From positions 62,001 through 126,000 of the forward strand of contig NZ_JACFYZ010000001.1 of assembly GCF_015712065.1 (NCBI RefSeq): 64,000 bases of DNA, read 5' to 3'. The notes under the pieces were generated by a model. It worked only from the letters and a program-made list of their open reading frames with translations, was not told where the DNA came from and made no database searches. This document shows, piece after piece, positions 1-8,504 of the stretch (its first letter is position 1; each line of letters starts with the position of its first letter). This DNA comes from Ectopseudomonas chengduensis (lineage in GTDB: Bacteria > Pseudomonadota > Gammaproteobacteria > Pseudomonadales > Pseudomonadaceae). The position numbers and the translations under genes were made by a program.

Positions 1-291
1 CGGCAGGGCGCTGCCCAGCACGGTGGTTTCGCTTTTCAGCAGCTTGGAGCCCAGCAGGCTCTTGAGTGAGCGCATCAGGCGCCCCTCGTAGCCTTCCAGA
101 TACTCGTGCAGGGCCAGGCGGCCGTAGACCGGGCGGCGCTCCTCGGTGTTGAAGAAGATCACCGAGGGCAGGGTGATCTTGCCGTCCTCCAGTGTCAGCA
201 AACTGTCCTGGCCGGGGCGCAGCCAGCCGACGGTGGAGTTGGAGGTGCCGAAGTCGATGCCGCAGGCGCGGGCGGGAGTGGAGAAAGACAT
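1..291 (-). CDS. Hsp70-family (DnaK/YegD-like) protein, C-terminus cut by window edge
   Basis: Only the first 97 residues are inside the window. They begin MSFSTPARACGIDFGTSNST, the phosphate-1 motif of the actin/Hsp70 ATPase fold (GIDFGTSNS). A strand with ITLPSVIFF and a YEGRLMRSLKS segment follow, as in the YegD-type Hsp70 relatives rather than in true DnaK. The ATG at 289-291 is the first in frame and the protein starts directly with the nucleotide-binding domain. YegD-like proteins are presumed cytoplasmic ATPases of unknown client. From memory, the P. aeruginosa counterpart (PA4873) also lies beside the PEP-mutase-like gene found here at 6.7 kb. Family assignment is firm; specific function is unknown. 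Confidence 0.8.
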   Translation of the reverse strand, partial: MSFSTPARACGIDFGTSNSTVGWLRPGQDSLLTLEDGKITLPSVIFFNTEERRPVYGRLALHEYLEGYEGRLMRSLKSLLGSKLLKSETTVLGSALP

Positions 292-353
292 GAAACGCAG
301 GCCATGAAAAACGGCCGCGCATTCTATGTCAGTGGCGCGGCGACGGCGAGCCG

Positions 354-1421
354 TCAGGACGGTAGGTCAAGGCTCTCTTCGCGCTTGCGCTTCCACTGCG
401 TCCATTCGAAGCCCAGCACTACCAGCAGTGACAGTGCGAAGGGCAGCAGCAGATAGAACACGCGGAACACGATAAGCGCGGCCAGCACATCGGCAGCGGG
501 AATCTCCGGCAGTGCGGCGAGGAAGGTCACTTCCAGTACACCCAGGCCGCCAGGTGCATGGGACAGTAGCGCCAGAGAGAAGGAGGCGAGGAACACGCCG
601 AGCACCACCAGATAGCCGGGGTGATTTTCGGCTGGCAGGGCGAAATAGATGATCGCCGCGGCGCAGAGCAGTTCCAGCGGGCCGGCCAACAACTGGCGGC
701 TGACTATAGGCAGGCGCGGATATTCCACATGCAGCTTGCCCAGCGTCCAGGGTTTGAACTGGCGCCAGGAGCCCAGCACGTAGAGGCCTACCAGACACAG
801 CAGGACGCTGCCTATGACCACCGAGACCAGAGGTGTGACGTCAGCAACGCGGTGAATCAGATCGGGCTGAGCGATCAGCACGCAGCCGCTGGCGAGCAGG
901 GTGCCGAGGGCGAAGGTAAAGGAACAGAAAACGATAAGGATGCCGATTTCCTGTGGCGTCAGGCCCTTGCTGCGGTAGGCCCGGTAACGCACGACTGCGC
1001 CTGAGAACACCGAGGCACCGATGTTGTGGGCCAGGGCGTAGGTGGTGAAGGAGCACAGGGTGATGAAGCGCCAGGGGATGCGCTTGCCCAGGTGGGCGAC
1101 GGCGATGCGGTCGTACCAGGCCAGCGCCCAATAGGCGCCGAGGGTGGCTGCTGCAGCGAGCAGCCAGTTCATGTGGGAGATCGCCTCGATGCTGCCCTTG
1201 ATCTCATCGAGGGAGATATTGCGCAACTCGCGATACAGCAGAAAGCCAGACAGCACCACGGCACTGAGTCCGATCAGCGTCCAGATCAGGTCGCTGCGCT
1301 TCAGTTTTGGTTTGGCTTCTACGACAGACACCGCAATTCCTCGCTCGCTAGGCCCCGAGTTAATGGGGCCGCATGCCTCTGTTGGAGGCAGCTGTTCATC
1401 GGCCATCCGGCCATTGTGCAA
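354..1421 (-). CDS. Lysylphosphatidylglycerol synthase TM-region/YbhN (UPF0104) family membrane protein
   Basis: A 355-residue protein with a hydrophilic N-terminus of about 40 residues and then 7-8 membrane segments, starting IWTLIGLSAVVLSGFLLYREL. The family-typical stretch FTTYALAHNIGASVFSGAVVRYR lies near residue 130 and SHAPGGLGVLEVTF near residue 290. Relatives are flippase-like integral inner-membrane proteins; only some carry a lysyl-transferase domain, which is absent here. The start is uncertain: ATG at 1421 or 1406 (MADEQL), with no clear ribosome site for either. It is transcribed in the same direction as the two membrane-protein genes upstream, 122 bp after the nearest one. Confidence 0.75.
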   Translation of the reverse strand: MHNGRMADEQLPPTEACGPINSGPSERGIAVSVVEAKPKLKRSDLIWTLIGLSAVVLSGFLLYRELRNISLDEIKGSIEAISHMNWLLAAAATLGAYWALAWYDRIAVAHLGKRIPWRFITLCSFTTYALAHNIGASVFSGAVVRYRAYRSKGLTPQEIGILIVFCSFTFALGTLLASGCVLIAQPDLIHRVADVTPLVSVVIGSVLLCLVGLYVLGSWRQFKPWTLGKLHVEYPRLPIVSRQLLAGPLELLCAAAIIYFALPAENHPGYLVVLGVFLASFSLALLSHAPGGLGVLEVTFLAALPEIPAADVLAALIVFRVFYLLLPFALSLLVVLGFEWTQWKRKREESLDLPS

Positions 1422-1543
1422 CGGCCGGTGGCGGATCGTGCCCGCGCGGCGCGCTGCGCAGTATCAGGGAGGCGCAGTCTGTACTCAACTGCCAAGCACA
1501 CTGACTGCCCTTTGTAGTTGTGTCAGTGGTTGTCCTGATACGT

Positions 1544-1981
1544 TCATATCCATGTCAGGGTCAGTGCCGTCAGCACGGCGTAGCGGCTCGCTTTGGCCAG
1601 GGTGACGATGGCCATGAATATCCACAGACGCTCACGCATCACGCCGGCGACCAGGGTCAGTGGATCGCCGATCACCGGCATCCAGCTCAGCAGCAGCGAC
1701 CAGCGCCCATAGCGCGCGTACCAACCCTGTGCCTGCTGTAACCGAGCCGGGCTGACCGGAAACCAGCGGCGCTCGCGATAGTGTTCGATGGAGCGGCCCA
1801 GTAGCCAGTTGACCCAGGAACCCAGCACATTGCCCAGAGTGGCCACCAGCAGCAAGGCCCAGAGCGGATGCTGGCCGGCCAGCAGGAGGGCGACCAGCAC
1901 GGCTTCGGACTGCAGCGGCAACAGCGTCGCGGCGCCGAAGGCGGAGAGAAACAGTGCCAGATAGGCGGACAGACTCAGCAT
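1544..1981 (-). CDS. YqaA/DedA-type SNARE-associated membrane protein
   Basis: A 145-residue inner-membrane protein. It shows the DedA/VTT-domain signature: an N-terminal amphipathic entry (LFLSAFGAATLLPLQSEAVL), a glycine-rich re-entrant stretch (LGNVLGSWVNWLLGR), and a second re-entrant motif (RYGRWSLLLSWMPVIGDPLT) that resembles the F/Y-x3-R-x3-P/G signature. This is the short YqaA branch. DedA relatives are associated with lipid scrambling, carrier recycling and membrane homeostasis; the substrate of this branch is not known. It follows the VC0807-like gene by 34 bp and probably shares its transcript. Confidence 0.8.
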   Translation of the reverse strand: MLSLSAYLALFLSAFGAATLLPLQSEAVLVALLLAGQHPLWALLLVATLGNVLGSWVNWLLGRSIEHYRERRWFPVSPARLQQAQGWYARYGRWSLLLSWMPVIGDPLTLVAGVMRERLWIFMAIVTLAKASRYAVLTALTLTWI

Positions 1982-2015
1982 GGCAGGAGCACGCCGGCCG
2001 CAGGGCCGGCGGGGG

Positions 2016-2744
2016 TCAGGACTGCGATTCCTGGCCGCTGTTGGCCATGATCTCTTCCAGACTCAGGCCGGTCAGGCCGTGAATGGTCTTCCACAGGTAG
2101 TAGAAGATGGCCATCAGCATGACCATCGAGGGAATGGCGATCATCGGGTAGCTGAGCAGGGTCATGCGCCCCAGTTCATCATTGAAGGCCTCGGTGCCGG
2201 CCGGGCTGACCACGATCCACTTGGCCAGCACGTAGTTCATGAATGAGGAGAAGAAGAAGGTGCCGCTGAGCCAGTAGGTCGCGCGCATCAGGCGCGTCTC
2301 GAAGTGCTCGACATGGCCGCCTTGCTCCAGGCGATCATGGATCTTGTCGATATTGAGCACCGTCTTGTTGAACAGCAGGGTGCGAATCAGCGGGTAGCGG
2401 GTGCGGGTGGAAACCAGCACGGCAATGCCGATCAGACCGGGAATCAGTGCTTCCTTGACTGCCAGCCACTGAGTGTCGAGCTTGAGCAGGCCGATACCGC
2501 CGGTCAGCGCTACGCTGATCAGGCCAAGCAGGGCGATGAAGTTGAATTTGCGATATTTGATCAGCTCGAACGCGCCCCAGCCCAGCGGGAACGCCAGGGC
2601 CAGAATCAGCGCACCATCGGCGCCGAGGCGGTGCTCGCCACTGAGTTTCATCAGGATGAACGAGGGAATCAGGATGCTGATGGCCAGGTCGATCAGCGGG
2701 CGGGGCTTGTGCGTCGGGGTACGGCTGTCAGTAGTGGCGGTCAT
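2016..2744 (-). CDS. VC0807-like integral membrane protein of unknown function
   Basis: A 242-residue protein with about six membrane segments (for example LIDLAISILIPSFILMKL at residue 18, IALLGLISVALTGGIGLLKL near 70, and MIAIPSMVMLMAIFYYLWKTI near 205). A conserved central stretch reads KEALIPGLIGIAVLVSTRTRYPLIRTLLFN. The layout matches a family of small proteobacterial membrane proteins often called VC0807-like and sometimes annotated as MFS relatives. No transport residues can be pointed to. It is the first gene of the minus-strand group 2744 to 354 and shares a 165-bp divergent intergenic region with the binding-protein gene at 2910. Confidence 0.6.
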   Translation of the reverse strand: MTATTDSRTPTHKPRPLIDLAISILIPSFILMKLSGEHRLGADGALILALAFPLGWGAFELIKYRKFNFIALLGLISVALTGGIGLLKLDTQWLAVKEALIPGLIGIAVLVSTRTRYPLIRTLLFNKTVLNIDKIHDRLEQGGHVEHFETRLMRATYWLSGTFFFSSFMNYVLAKWIVVSPAGTEAFNDELGRMTLLSYPMIAIPSMVMLMAIFYYLWKTIHGLTGLSLEEIMANSGQESQS

Positions 2745-2909
2745 GGTAGCTGGAGTCTGCGTAGGAAGGCCGATGATCGCCTGCCCGGCTCGCCAGGGCT
2801 AGTCCGACCGTCGGTTTTGAATGTGAAAAAGTATGAGTCGACAGCCATCCGACAGGAGAGAAGAGCTGGCTGGCGATGCTAAAGTGATGGCAAGGCCTGG
2901 GAGTCGAAC

Positions 2910-3833
2910 ATGCCAAGAATCATCCCTTTCATTTGCCTGTTGCTGGCTGCTCTTTTCCTGACGCCTGTGCCGGCCTGGGCGCGAGACTGCATCGGTATGG
3001 TGCCGGCCGGCACATCGGCGTTCTGGAGCGAGCTGGAGGCCGGCGCGAGACGCACCGCTGACGATCTGCAATTGGAACTCTATACGCGCGGCCCGACCCA
3101 GGAGGGCAGCGTCGAGGTGCAGTTGCAACTGATAGATCGCGTGCTTGCACAGGGCTGCAAGGCGCTGATCATCGCCCCGGCTGGCGATGCCATCGATACC
3201 AGGATAGCGGCCTTGCGTGACGAAGGTATTCCCACCGTCTATGTCGACCGCGGCGTTGCGGGAGATGGCGCTTATGCGCTGGTGGCGACCGACAACTTCC
3301 TCGCAGGTCAGTTGGCCGGGCAACAACTGGCCGAGCGTCTCGGGCAGGGTGGCAGAGTCGGGTTGTTGCGTTTGCGTCCCGGGCTGCAATCGACCGAGGA
3401 GCGTGAGCGCGGCTTTCTGCTGGCGGCACAGGCGTCAGGGCTGCAGGTGGTATTCGACACCTATCTGGGGGATGACCGCCAGCGCATCGCCGAGGCCCTG
3501 AGCGAGCAGTTGCCCAGGCTCGACGGCCTGTTCAGCCCCAATGGCACCAGCAGCCGGGCGACACTGGCGGCCCTGCGCCAGTTGGGCAAGGCCGGTACGG
3601 TGGACTTCGTCGGCTTCGACGGAGGCGAACTGCTGTTCGATGCCGTGAGACAAGGACAGATTCACGCCCTGTTGCTTCAGCAGCCGCAGGCCATGGGCGA
3701 TCATGCGGTGCGCCTGGTGCATCGGGCCCTGAGTGGCGAACGCGCCATTTCACGCCTGCAACTGTTGCTCGAGCCACGGGTACTGACCGCCAGGGAATTG
3801 GCCGATATGACCGCGCCGCAACAGCCTTGGTGA
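2910..3833 (+). CDS. Periplasmic sugar-binding-type (Peripla_BP_4) solute-binding protein, no partner transporter nearby
   Basis: A 307-residue protein with a Sec signal peptide (FICLLLAALFLTPVPAWA, cleavage after AWA near residue 24). The type I binding-protein fold of the ribose/galactose class follows: CIGMVPAGTSAFWSELEAGA at the first strand, CKALIIAPAGDAIDTRI, then PTVYVDRGVAGDGAYALVATDN, GLFSPNGTSSRATLAAL and VDFVGFDGGELLFDAVRQGQ. The start is preceded by GGGAGT seven bases away. No permease or ATPase gene is adjacent, so it may act as a sensor or chemotaxis ligand-binding protein, or serve a transporter encoded elsewhere. The ligand cannot be read from sequence. Confidence 0.8.
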   Translation: MPRIIPFICLLLAALFLTPVPAWARDCIGMVPAGTSAFWSELEAGARRTADDLQLELYTRGPTQEGSVEVQLQLIDRVLAQGCKALIIAPAGDAIDTRIAALRDEGIPTVYVDRGVAGDGAYALVATDNFLAGQLAGQQLAERLGQGGRVGLLRLRPGLQSTEERERGFLLAAQASGLQVVFDTYLGDDRQRIAEALSEQLPRLDGLFSPNGTSSRATLAALRQLGKAGTVDFVGFDGGELLFDAVRQGQIHALLLQQPQAMGDHAVRLVHRALSGERAISRLQLLLEPRVLTARELADMTAPQQPW

Positions 3834-3856
3834 TGGGCAGAGCGCGGGTTTATGAT
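3827..3856 (+). promoter_or_regulatory. Candidate sigma-70 promoter for the tandem family-3 binding proteins
   Basis: TATGAT at 3851-3856 matches five of six -10 bases. TTGGTG at 3827-3832 lies 18 bp upstream and overlaps the stop codon of the preceding gene. The position, about 55 bp before the ATG at 3913, is suitable. The -35 match is weak. Confidence 0.35.
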
Positions 3857-3912
3857 CCTTGTCCTGGCCGCCCTGAATTCGCTGTAGGGCGCGCTCTAGA
3901 CGGTGGCGTGCA

Positions 3913-4683
3913 ATGAACCTGAAGTACCTGCTCGCAGCTCTGTTGTTCTGCAGTTTCTGCGTCCACGTGACGGCTGCCGAGTTGCGGCTGTATACCGAAG
4001 ACTATCGACCTTTCAGCTATCTCGAGAATGGCAAGCCGAGTGGTATGGCTGTGGCGGTGGTCGAAGAGTTGATCCACCGTACCGGTGAGCGGGCGCGCAT
4101 CGAACTGGTGCCCTGGACACGCGGCTATCACCAGGTTCGTCATCAGGCCGACACCGCGTTGTTTTCCACCGTGCGCACGGCGCAGCGCGAAGCCGAGTTT
4201 CAGTGGGTCGGGCCGATCGCGCGAGGCTATACGCGCTTCTACACGCACAAGGATGCCGGGCTGCGAGTCACCAGTCTGGACGACGTGCGCCAGCTCGGCA
4301 CCCTTGCGGTGCCCAAGCAGTGGTACAGCTACGAACTGCTGCGTGAACAGGAGCTGGATAACCTGTATGGCGTGCCGACGCCTCAGGACATGCTGCGCAT
4401 GTTTCGCCATGGCCGGGTCAAGCTGCTGCTGGCCAACAACCTGACCCTCGACGGCATGCTTGCCGAACAGGGCATGAATGCCGGGCAACTGCAGGCGCAG
4501 TTCGACCTGATGCCCAATGACTCCTATATCGCCTTTTCCCTGCAGACGGATTCCGCTCGTGTCGCGCGATGGCAGCAGGCGCTGCAGCAGATGCGTCATG
4601 ACGGCAGCCTGGAGCGGATCTATCGACACTGGTTTCCGACGGCCGATGAGCGGACATTGGTCGATTTGCTGCGCCTCGAGTGA
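3913..4683 (+). CDS. Family-3 (amino-acid-type) periplasmic solute-binding protein, paralogue 1
   Basis: A 256-residue protein with a signal peptide (LLAALLFCSFCVHVTAAE, cleavage near residue 22). The bilobal SBP_bac_3 fold follows: LRLYTEDYRPFSYLENGKPS near the start, ALFSTVRTAQREAEFQWVGP as the family hinge region, then LAVPKQWYSYELL and FSLQTDSARVARWQQALQQM at the C-terminus. It is short for transport-type binding proteins and lacks the usual acidic/Arg ligand motif spelled as in GlnH/HisJ, so it may bind another small molecule. The next gene is a close paralogue 53 bp downstream. No permease or ATPase is adjacent. Confidence 0.8.
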   Translation: MNLKYLLAALLFCSFCVHVTAAELRLYTEDYRPFSYLENGKPSGMAVAVVEELIHRTGERARIELVPWTRGYHQVRHQADTALFSTVRTAQREAEFQWVGPIARGYTRFYTHKDAGLRVTSLDDVRQLGTLAVPKQWYSYELLREQELDNLYGVPTPQDMLRMFRHGRVKLLLANNLTLDGMLAEQGMNAGQLQAQFDLMPNDSYIAFSLQTDSARVARWQQALQQMRHDGSLERIYRHWFPTADERTLVDLLRLE

Positions 4684-4736
4684 AGTGGCTGCATGGCGCT
4701 CCACGTCTTGCTAGGCTGCAAGCGGGAGGGGCGGTG

Positions 4737-5492
4737 ATGGCCAAGTGTATTAATCGATGGCTGTGTGTCCTGCTGGTGGTGTTGTGCGCTCCGGTGGAGG
4801 CACAGTTGCGTCTGCTCACCGAGGATGCGCCGCCAATGAGCTTCTTGCGCGAGGGCGAGCCCAGCGGTTTCTCCATCGAGGTGGTCAGAGCATTACTGGC
4901 GCGCACCGGCGACAGCGGCCAGATCGAACTGATGCCCTGGACGCGAGCATTGCATCTGGCTCAACAGGATGAAGATGTCGCGCTGTTTTCCACCGTGCGC
5001 ACTCCTGAGCGCGAGAACAGGTTTCAGTGGGTCGGGCCCATAGTGGTCGGCACCACCAGCTTCTATTCGCTCAAGTCGCGTGAGCTCGTCATCGACACCT
5101 TGGAGCAGGCCGCGGCCAGCGGGCCACTAGCGCTGCCCAAGCAGTGGTACACCTTCGAGACCCTCAGCGCGAGGGGCTTTACCAACCTCTACGGCGTGCC
5201 CAGTTCGAAACAGATGGTGACCATGCTCAAGCATGGCCGGGTCAACCTGATTGCTACCGAAGACCTGACCCTGGCTGGCGAGCTGGCTGCTGTCGATCTC
5301 AAACCGCAGGACGTCACCGCGCACGTGCCGTTCATGCGCTCGGCCTATTACATCGCCTTCTCCCCGCAGACTTCGGTGGTGCGTGTGGTGCGCTGGCAAC
5401 GCGCGTTGCAGCAGATGCATGAGGACGGCAGCCTCGCGGCGATCCTCGGGCGCTGGCTGCCGCATGCGCCGATGCCCCCCATCGCGCCGTAG
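4737..5492 (+). CDS. Family-3 periplasmic solute-binding protein, paralogue 2
   Basis: A 251-residue protein starting MAKCINRWLCVLLVVLCAPV, a signal peptide with cleavage after VEA. The ATG at 4737 is preferred over an upstream GTG at 4680 because the signal peptide begins there and GGGAGG lies eight bases before it. It aligns by eye along its length with the gene just upstream: TEDxxPxSFLxxGxPSG, ALFSTVRTxxRExxFQWVGPI, LPKQWYxxExL, LYGVPxxxxMxxMxxHGRV, YYIAFSxQT and RWQRALQQMxEDGSL. This is a tandem duplication. The C-terminus ends in a proline-rich tail (HAPMPPIAP). The ligand is unknown and no transporter partner is present. Confidence 0.8.
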   Translation: MAKCINRWLCVLLVVLCAPVEAQLRLLTEDAPPMSFLREGEPSGFSIEVVRALLARTGDSGQIELMPWTRALHLAQQDEDVALFSTVRTPERENRFQWVGPIVVGTTSFYSLKSRELVIDTLEQAAASGPLALPKQWYTFETLSARGFTNLYGVPSSKQMVTMLKHGRVNLIATEDLTLAGELAAVDLKPQDVTAHVPFMRSAYYIAFSPQTSVVRVVRWQRALQQMHEDGSLAAILGRWLPHAPMPPIAP

Positions 5493-5545
5493 CGCCTCGC
5501 GTGACGACTGGTTAACCTGAGCGCTGAAATCCACCGAGCCCGATC

Positions 5546-6547
5546 ATGTCGCGTCGTCATCTCACTCTCGATCTGCGCAGTCGCGCCGGCTTGTTCGCTC
5601 ACCTTGGTGCGATGGAGCGGGCCGGTGTGCCCATCGATCGAGCGCTGGCCAGTCTGGATCTCGGTACGCGCCACGAGGCCGCCGTGAAGCGCTTGCGGCA
5701 GATGGTCGGCGGCGGACGTGACCTGGCGAGTTCCGGCCAGTTGAGTGGCGTGTTCACGCCACTGGAAAGCGGCCTGGTACGCGCGGCTCAAGAAGCCGGA
5801 GCGCTGGCGCATATCTACGAGCAGCTGGCGCAGCGCTACGATGAGCAGGCGCGTCATGCCGCAGAATTGAAGTCACGTCTTCTGCTGCCCGCCGGGGTTT
5901 TGCTGCTGGCGCTGGCGGTCAAGCCCTTGCCTTCTCTGGTCGCTGGCAGCCTGAGTGGTGCAGGTTACCTGGCGGCCGTTCTGCTGCCGGTGTTGTGGCT
6001 GGCTGCGCTGTTGTTCGGTGCGCGCGCTTTGTGGCGGCGCTGGCAGCAGCGGCGAAGCGATCAGACAGGTCCACTCGACGATCTTCTGCTGGCCCTGCCG
6101 ATATTGGGCAGCCTGCAGCTGCGGGCGGATATCCGTAACTTCTGCGACAGCCTCGGGCTGTTGCTGGAGGCGGGCATGCCGGTGCTCGATGCCTTGCCGC
6201 GTGCCTGCAATGCCGTGACCAATGCACGGCTGCGGCGGGATTTCGCCAACCTGGCACCACGGGTTGCGGCTGGGCAGTCGTTGGTGCGGGCCTTCGACGG
6301 GCTGAGTTTTCATGGCAAAGCCATGCTCATCGGCGTGCTCAATACCGGCGAAGCGACCGGCCGACCAGGCGAGGCGCTGCTGCGTTTCGCCCGCCTGCAG
6401 GCGCAGCAACTGGCTGCGAGCCAACAGGCGTTGGCGAGCTGGGCACCACGCCTGTTCTATCTGGCCGTCGCCGTGTGGATGGCGTACGGCCTGCTGACCA
6501 GTGGCGGATTCTTCCCGGCCCTGCCCGCGGAGCTGGCTGGCCGATAA
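5546..6547 (+). CDS. Orphan type II secretion/type IV pilus F (GspF/PilC)-like membrane protein
   Basis: A 333-residue protein with two T2SF domains. The first (about residues 12-110) carries [21 protein letters not shown] and [22 protein letters not shown]. The second (about 180-300) carries [23 protein letters not shown] and [19 protein letters not shown]. Between them are two membrane helices (residues about 110-160), and a third lies at the C-terminus ([20 protein letters not shown]). This is the platform-protein architecture of type II secretion and pilus machines, yet no ATPase, pseudopilin or secretin gene is adjacent, so its machine is unknown. It is shorter than typical GspF/PilC (about 400 residues). 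Confidence 0.75.
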   Translation: MSRRHLTLDLRSRAGLFAHLGAMERAGVPIDRALASLDLGTRHEAAVKRLRQMVGGGRDLASSGQLSGVFTPLESGLVRAAQEAGALAHIYEQLAQRYDEQARHAAELKSRLLLPAGVLLLALAVKPLPSLVAGSLSGAGYLAAVLLPVLWLAALLFGARALWRRWQQRRSDQTGPLDDLLLALPILGSLQLRADIRNFCDSLGLLLEAGMPVLDALPRACNAVTNARLRRDFANLAPRVAAGQSLVRAFDGLSFHGKAMLIGVLNTGEATGRPGEALLRFARLQAQQLAASQQALASWAPRLFYLAVAVWMAYGLLTSGGFFPALPAELAGR

Positions 6548-6675
6548 TTTGCTGGTTATCGACCACGGCGGTCCGTTTGAAAGCTGGCAGCAAGTGCCTT
6601 GCGCTAGCATTCGTCACGTCTACGCCATTACTAAAAAGAGAAAAAAGCGATTCAACCGACTTTGGAATACGCCCC

Positions 6676-7548
6676 ATGCCCATCCTGCAACGTGCATCTC
6701 ATCATGAGCTACGCAGTGCCTTTCGTGCCCTGCTGGCTTCCGACCGCTGCTACCACACGGCTTCGGTCTTCGACCCCATGTCCGCCCGCATCGCCGCCGA
6801 TCTCGACTTCGAGGTCGGTATCCTCGGTGGCTCCGTCGCCTCCCTGCAGGTACTCGGTGCGCCGGACTTCGCCCTGATCACTCTCAGCGAATTCGTCGAG
6901 CAGGCCGCGCGCATCGGCCGCGTCTCGCGTTTGCCGGTGATCGCCGATGCCGACCACGGCTACGGTAATGCGCTCAATGTGATGCGCACCGTGGTCGAGC
7001 TGGAACGCGCCGGCGTCGCCGCGCTGACCATCGAGGACACCCTGCTGCCGGCCCAATTCGGTCGCAAGTCCACCGACCTGATCTCCATCGAGGAAGGCGT
7101 CGGCAAGATCCTCGCCGCGCTGGAGGCGCGTGTCGATCCGGAGCTCTCGATCATTGCCCGTACCCATGCCGGGGTGCTGGAGGTGGACGAAGTGATCCGC
7201 CGCACCCGCGCCTACGAGGCTGCCGGCGCCGACGGCATCTGTCTGGTCGGGGTCAAGAATTTTGCCCATCTAGAGCAGATCGCCGCAGGCCTCAAGGTGC
7301 CGCTGATGCTGGTCACCTACGGCAACCCCGAACTGCGCGACAACCAACGCCTGGCGCGCCTGGGCGTGCGCATCGTGGTCAACGGCCATGCTGCCTACTT
7401 CGCTGCGATCAAGGCCACCTACGACTGCCTGCGCGAACAGCGCGGTGCGCAGCCGTGCGACCTCAACGCCACCGAGCTGACCCACAAGTACACCATGCCC
7501 GAGGATTACATTCTCTGGGCCAAGGAGTTCATGGAAGTGCGCGAATAA
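6676..7548 (+). CDS. Oxaloacetate decarboxylase of the isocitrate lyase/PEP mutase superfamily
   Basis: A 290-residue protein. The start at 6676 ([20 protein letters not shown]) is chosen because the protein family begins there; an open frame continues upstream but overlaps the previous gene's end. Superfamily residues are visible: [37 protein letters not shown], the metal site [33 protein letters not shown] and IIARTHAG. It lacks the KKCGH-type lyase loop of isocitrate lyases. Relatives in P. aeruginosa (PA4872) were shown to decarboxylate oxaloacetate. It is probably a Mg-dependent cytosolic enzyme yielding pyruvate and CO2. Assignment to the superfamily is firm; the exact substrate is inferred from that relative. 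Confidence 0.85.
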   Translation: MPILQRASHHELRSAFRALLASDRCYHTASVFDPMSARIAADLDFEVGILGGSVASLQVLGAPDFALITLSEFVEQAARIGRVSRLPVIADADHGYGNALNVMRTVVELERAGVAALTIEDTLLPAQFGRKSTDLISIEEGVGKILAALEARVDPELSIIARTHAGVLEVDEVIRRTRAYEAAGADGICLVGVKNFAHLEQIAAGLKVPLMLVTYGNPELRDNQRLARLGVRIVVNGHAAYFAAIKATYDCLREQRGAQPCDLNATELTHKYTMPEDYILWAKEFMEVRE

Positions 7549-7617
7549 CGACCAGCAGCACTTGCACTTCGCATTTCTCGGGCGCATATCTGTCCGGAGA
7601 GTGCGAGGAAACAGAGC

Positions 7618-7884
7618 ATGGCAGGCGGATGGGCAAGTGACGACGCAGTGCAGGAGCAGATCGACAGCAGCATCGAGGACGCCGTCGCGCGTGCTCGTAG
7701 CCAGTTGCCGAAAGGTGAGAGCCTGCGTCGCTGCGAGGAGTGCGATGCGGTCATTCCCGAGGCCCGCCGTCAGGCGATTCCCGGCGTGCGCCTGTGCGTC
7801 AACTGCCAGGCTGAGCACGACCGGGAGAACGCCGTCTACAGCGGCTACAACCGGCGGGGCAGCAAGGACAGCCAGCTGCGCTGA
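7618..7884 (+). CDS. DksA/TraR-family C4 zinc-finger protein (YbiI-like)
   Basis: An 88-residue protein with an N-terminal helix (SDDAVQEQIDSSIEDAVARARSQLP) and a four-cysteine finger CEECDAVIPEARRQAIPGV followed by CVNCQAEHD. All four cysteines are intact (CxxC x17 CxxC). It is shorter than DksA (about 150) because it lacks the long coiled coil that reaches into RNA polymerase, as in YbiI and TraR-type proteins. The likely role is binding to the polymerase secondary channel, or a general zinc-finger function. It lies 69 bp downstream of the decarboxylase gene and may be cotranscribed. Confidence 0.8.
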   Translation: MAGGWASDDAVQEQIDSSIEDAVARARSQLPKGESLRRCEECDAVIPEARRQAIPGVRLCVNCQAEHDRENAVYSGYNRRGSKDSQLR

Positions 7885-7909
7885 GCAAGCGGTACGGCAC
7901 CTATTCGAG

Positions 7910-7946
7910 TCCTGATGGTCTAGTGCTACTAGACCGTGACTCAGGA
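7910..7946 (+). other. Strong stem-loop just upstream of the hemerythrin gene
   Basis: The perfect inner stem GGTCTAGT (7917-7924)/ACTAGACC (7928-7935) has a 3-base loop. It is embraced by an outer pair TCCTGA (7910-7915)/TCAGGA (7941-7946). No U-run follows. The right arm runs into the purine-rich ribosome site GGAAGAGG (7944-7951) ahead of the ATG at 7959, so it could terminate the DksA-like transcript or hinder translation of the next gene. Confidence 0.55.
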
Positions 7947-7958
7947 AGAGGTGCCTGC

Positions 7959-8403
7959 ATGACGATTTTCGAAGCCTTACGCATCAGCCACGATATCCAG
8001 CGCGAACTGGCGCAGAAACTGATCGCCACCCAGGGCGACAGCGCCGAACGCCACGCTTTGTTCTCTCAGCTCAAGCAGGAGCTGGCCGTGCACTCGGTGG
8101 CTGAAGAACGTCATTTCTATAATCCCCCTGATGCAGCAGGACGCGGGCGTGGATCTATCGCGCCATGCGATCGCCGAGCATCACCAGATGGACGAAATGA
8201 TCGAGGACCTGGAGGAAACCGACCCCAGCAGCCCGAGCTGGCTGGCGCAAGCCAAGGCCCTTGCGGAAAAGGTCGAGCACCACCTCAAGGAAGAAGAACA
8301 CACCTTCTTCCAGATGGCCGGCAAACTGCTTCGCGACAAGGAGAAGCAGCAACTGGCGGGTGACTATCTCAACGCCTACGACGAGATGAAGCAGGCGTCC
8401 TGA
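7959..8403 (+). pseudogene. Hemerythrin-like (HHE) domain protein broken by a one-base frameshift
   Basis: The first frame (from MTIFEALRISHDIQRELAQK) encodes the N-terminal half of an HHE domain up to AVHSVAEERHFYN at about 8123. It then runs out of register. The family sequence resumes in the +1 frame at about 8125 (PLMQQDAGVDLSRHAIAEHH) and continues to the stop at 8403 with EHHLKEEEHTFFQMAGKLL. Removing one base in 8119-8128 (an A of the AA pair or a C of the CCCCC run) restores a continuous protein of about 147 residues with the metal-binding His/Glu pattern (H...HxxxE...H...HxxxxE). The two halves fit perfectly, so the lesion is recent or a sequencing error. The predicted role would be oxygen/iron/NO handling in the cytoplasm. 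Confidence 0.8.
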
Positions 8404-8425
8404 ATGGGCTAGCCTCAATGGCAAC

Positions 8426-8475
8426 GGCGGGTTTCACCCGCCCTACACATGACCGTAGGGCGGGTGAAACCCGCC
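8426..8475. repeat. REP pair (family A) upstream of the RAYT gene
   Basis: Two 21-base copies in opposite orientation, at 8426-8446 and 8455-8475. Each contains the palindrome GGCGGGTTTCACCCGCC followed by or preceded by CTAC/GTAG. They are separated by 8 bases, forming a BIME-like hairpin. The same palindrome recurs at 9.05, 22.8 and 25.6 kb. Confidence 0.9.
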
Positions 8476-8504
8476 ACAGCCAACTCCGCAACAAGGACGT
8501 TGCC

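Noticed and set aside
4680-4736. GTG start at 4680 for the second family-3 binding protein
   Set aside because: It would add 19 hydrophilic residues before the signal peptide; the ATG at 4737 has a good ribosome site.
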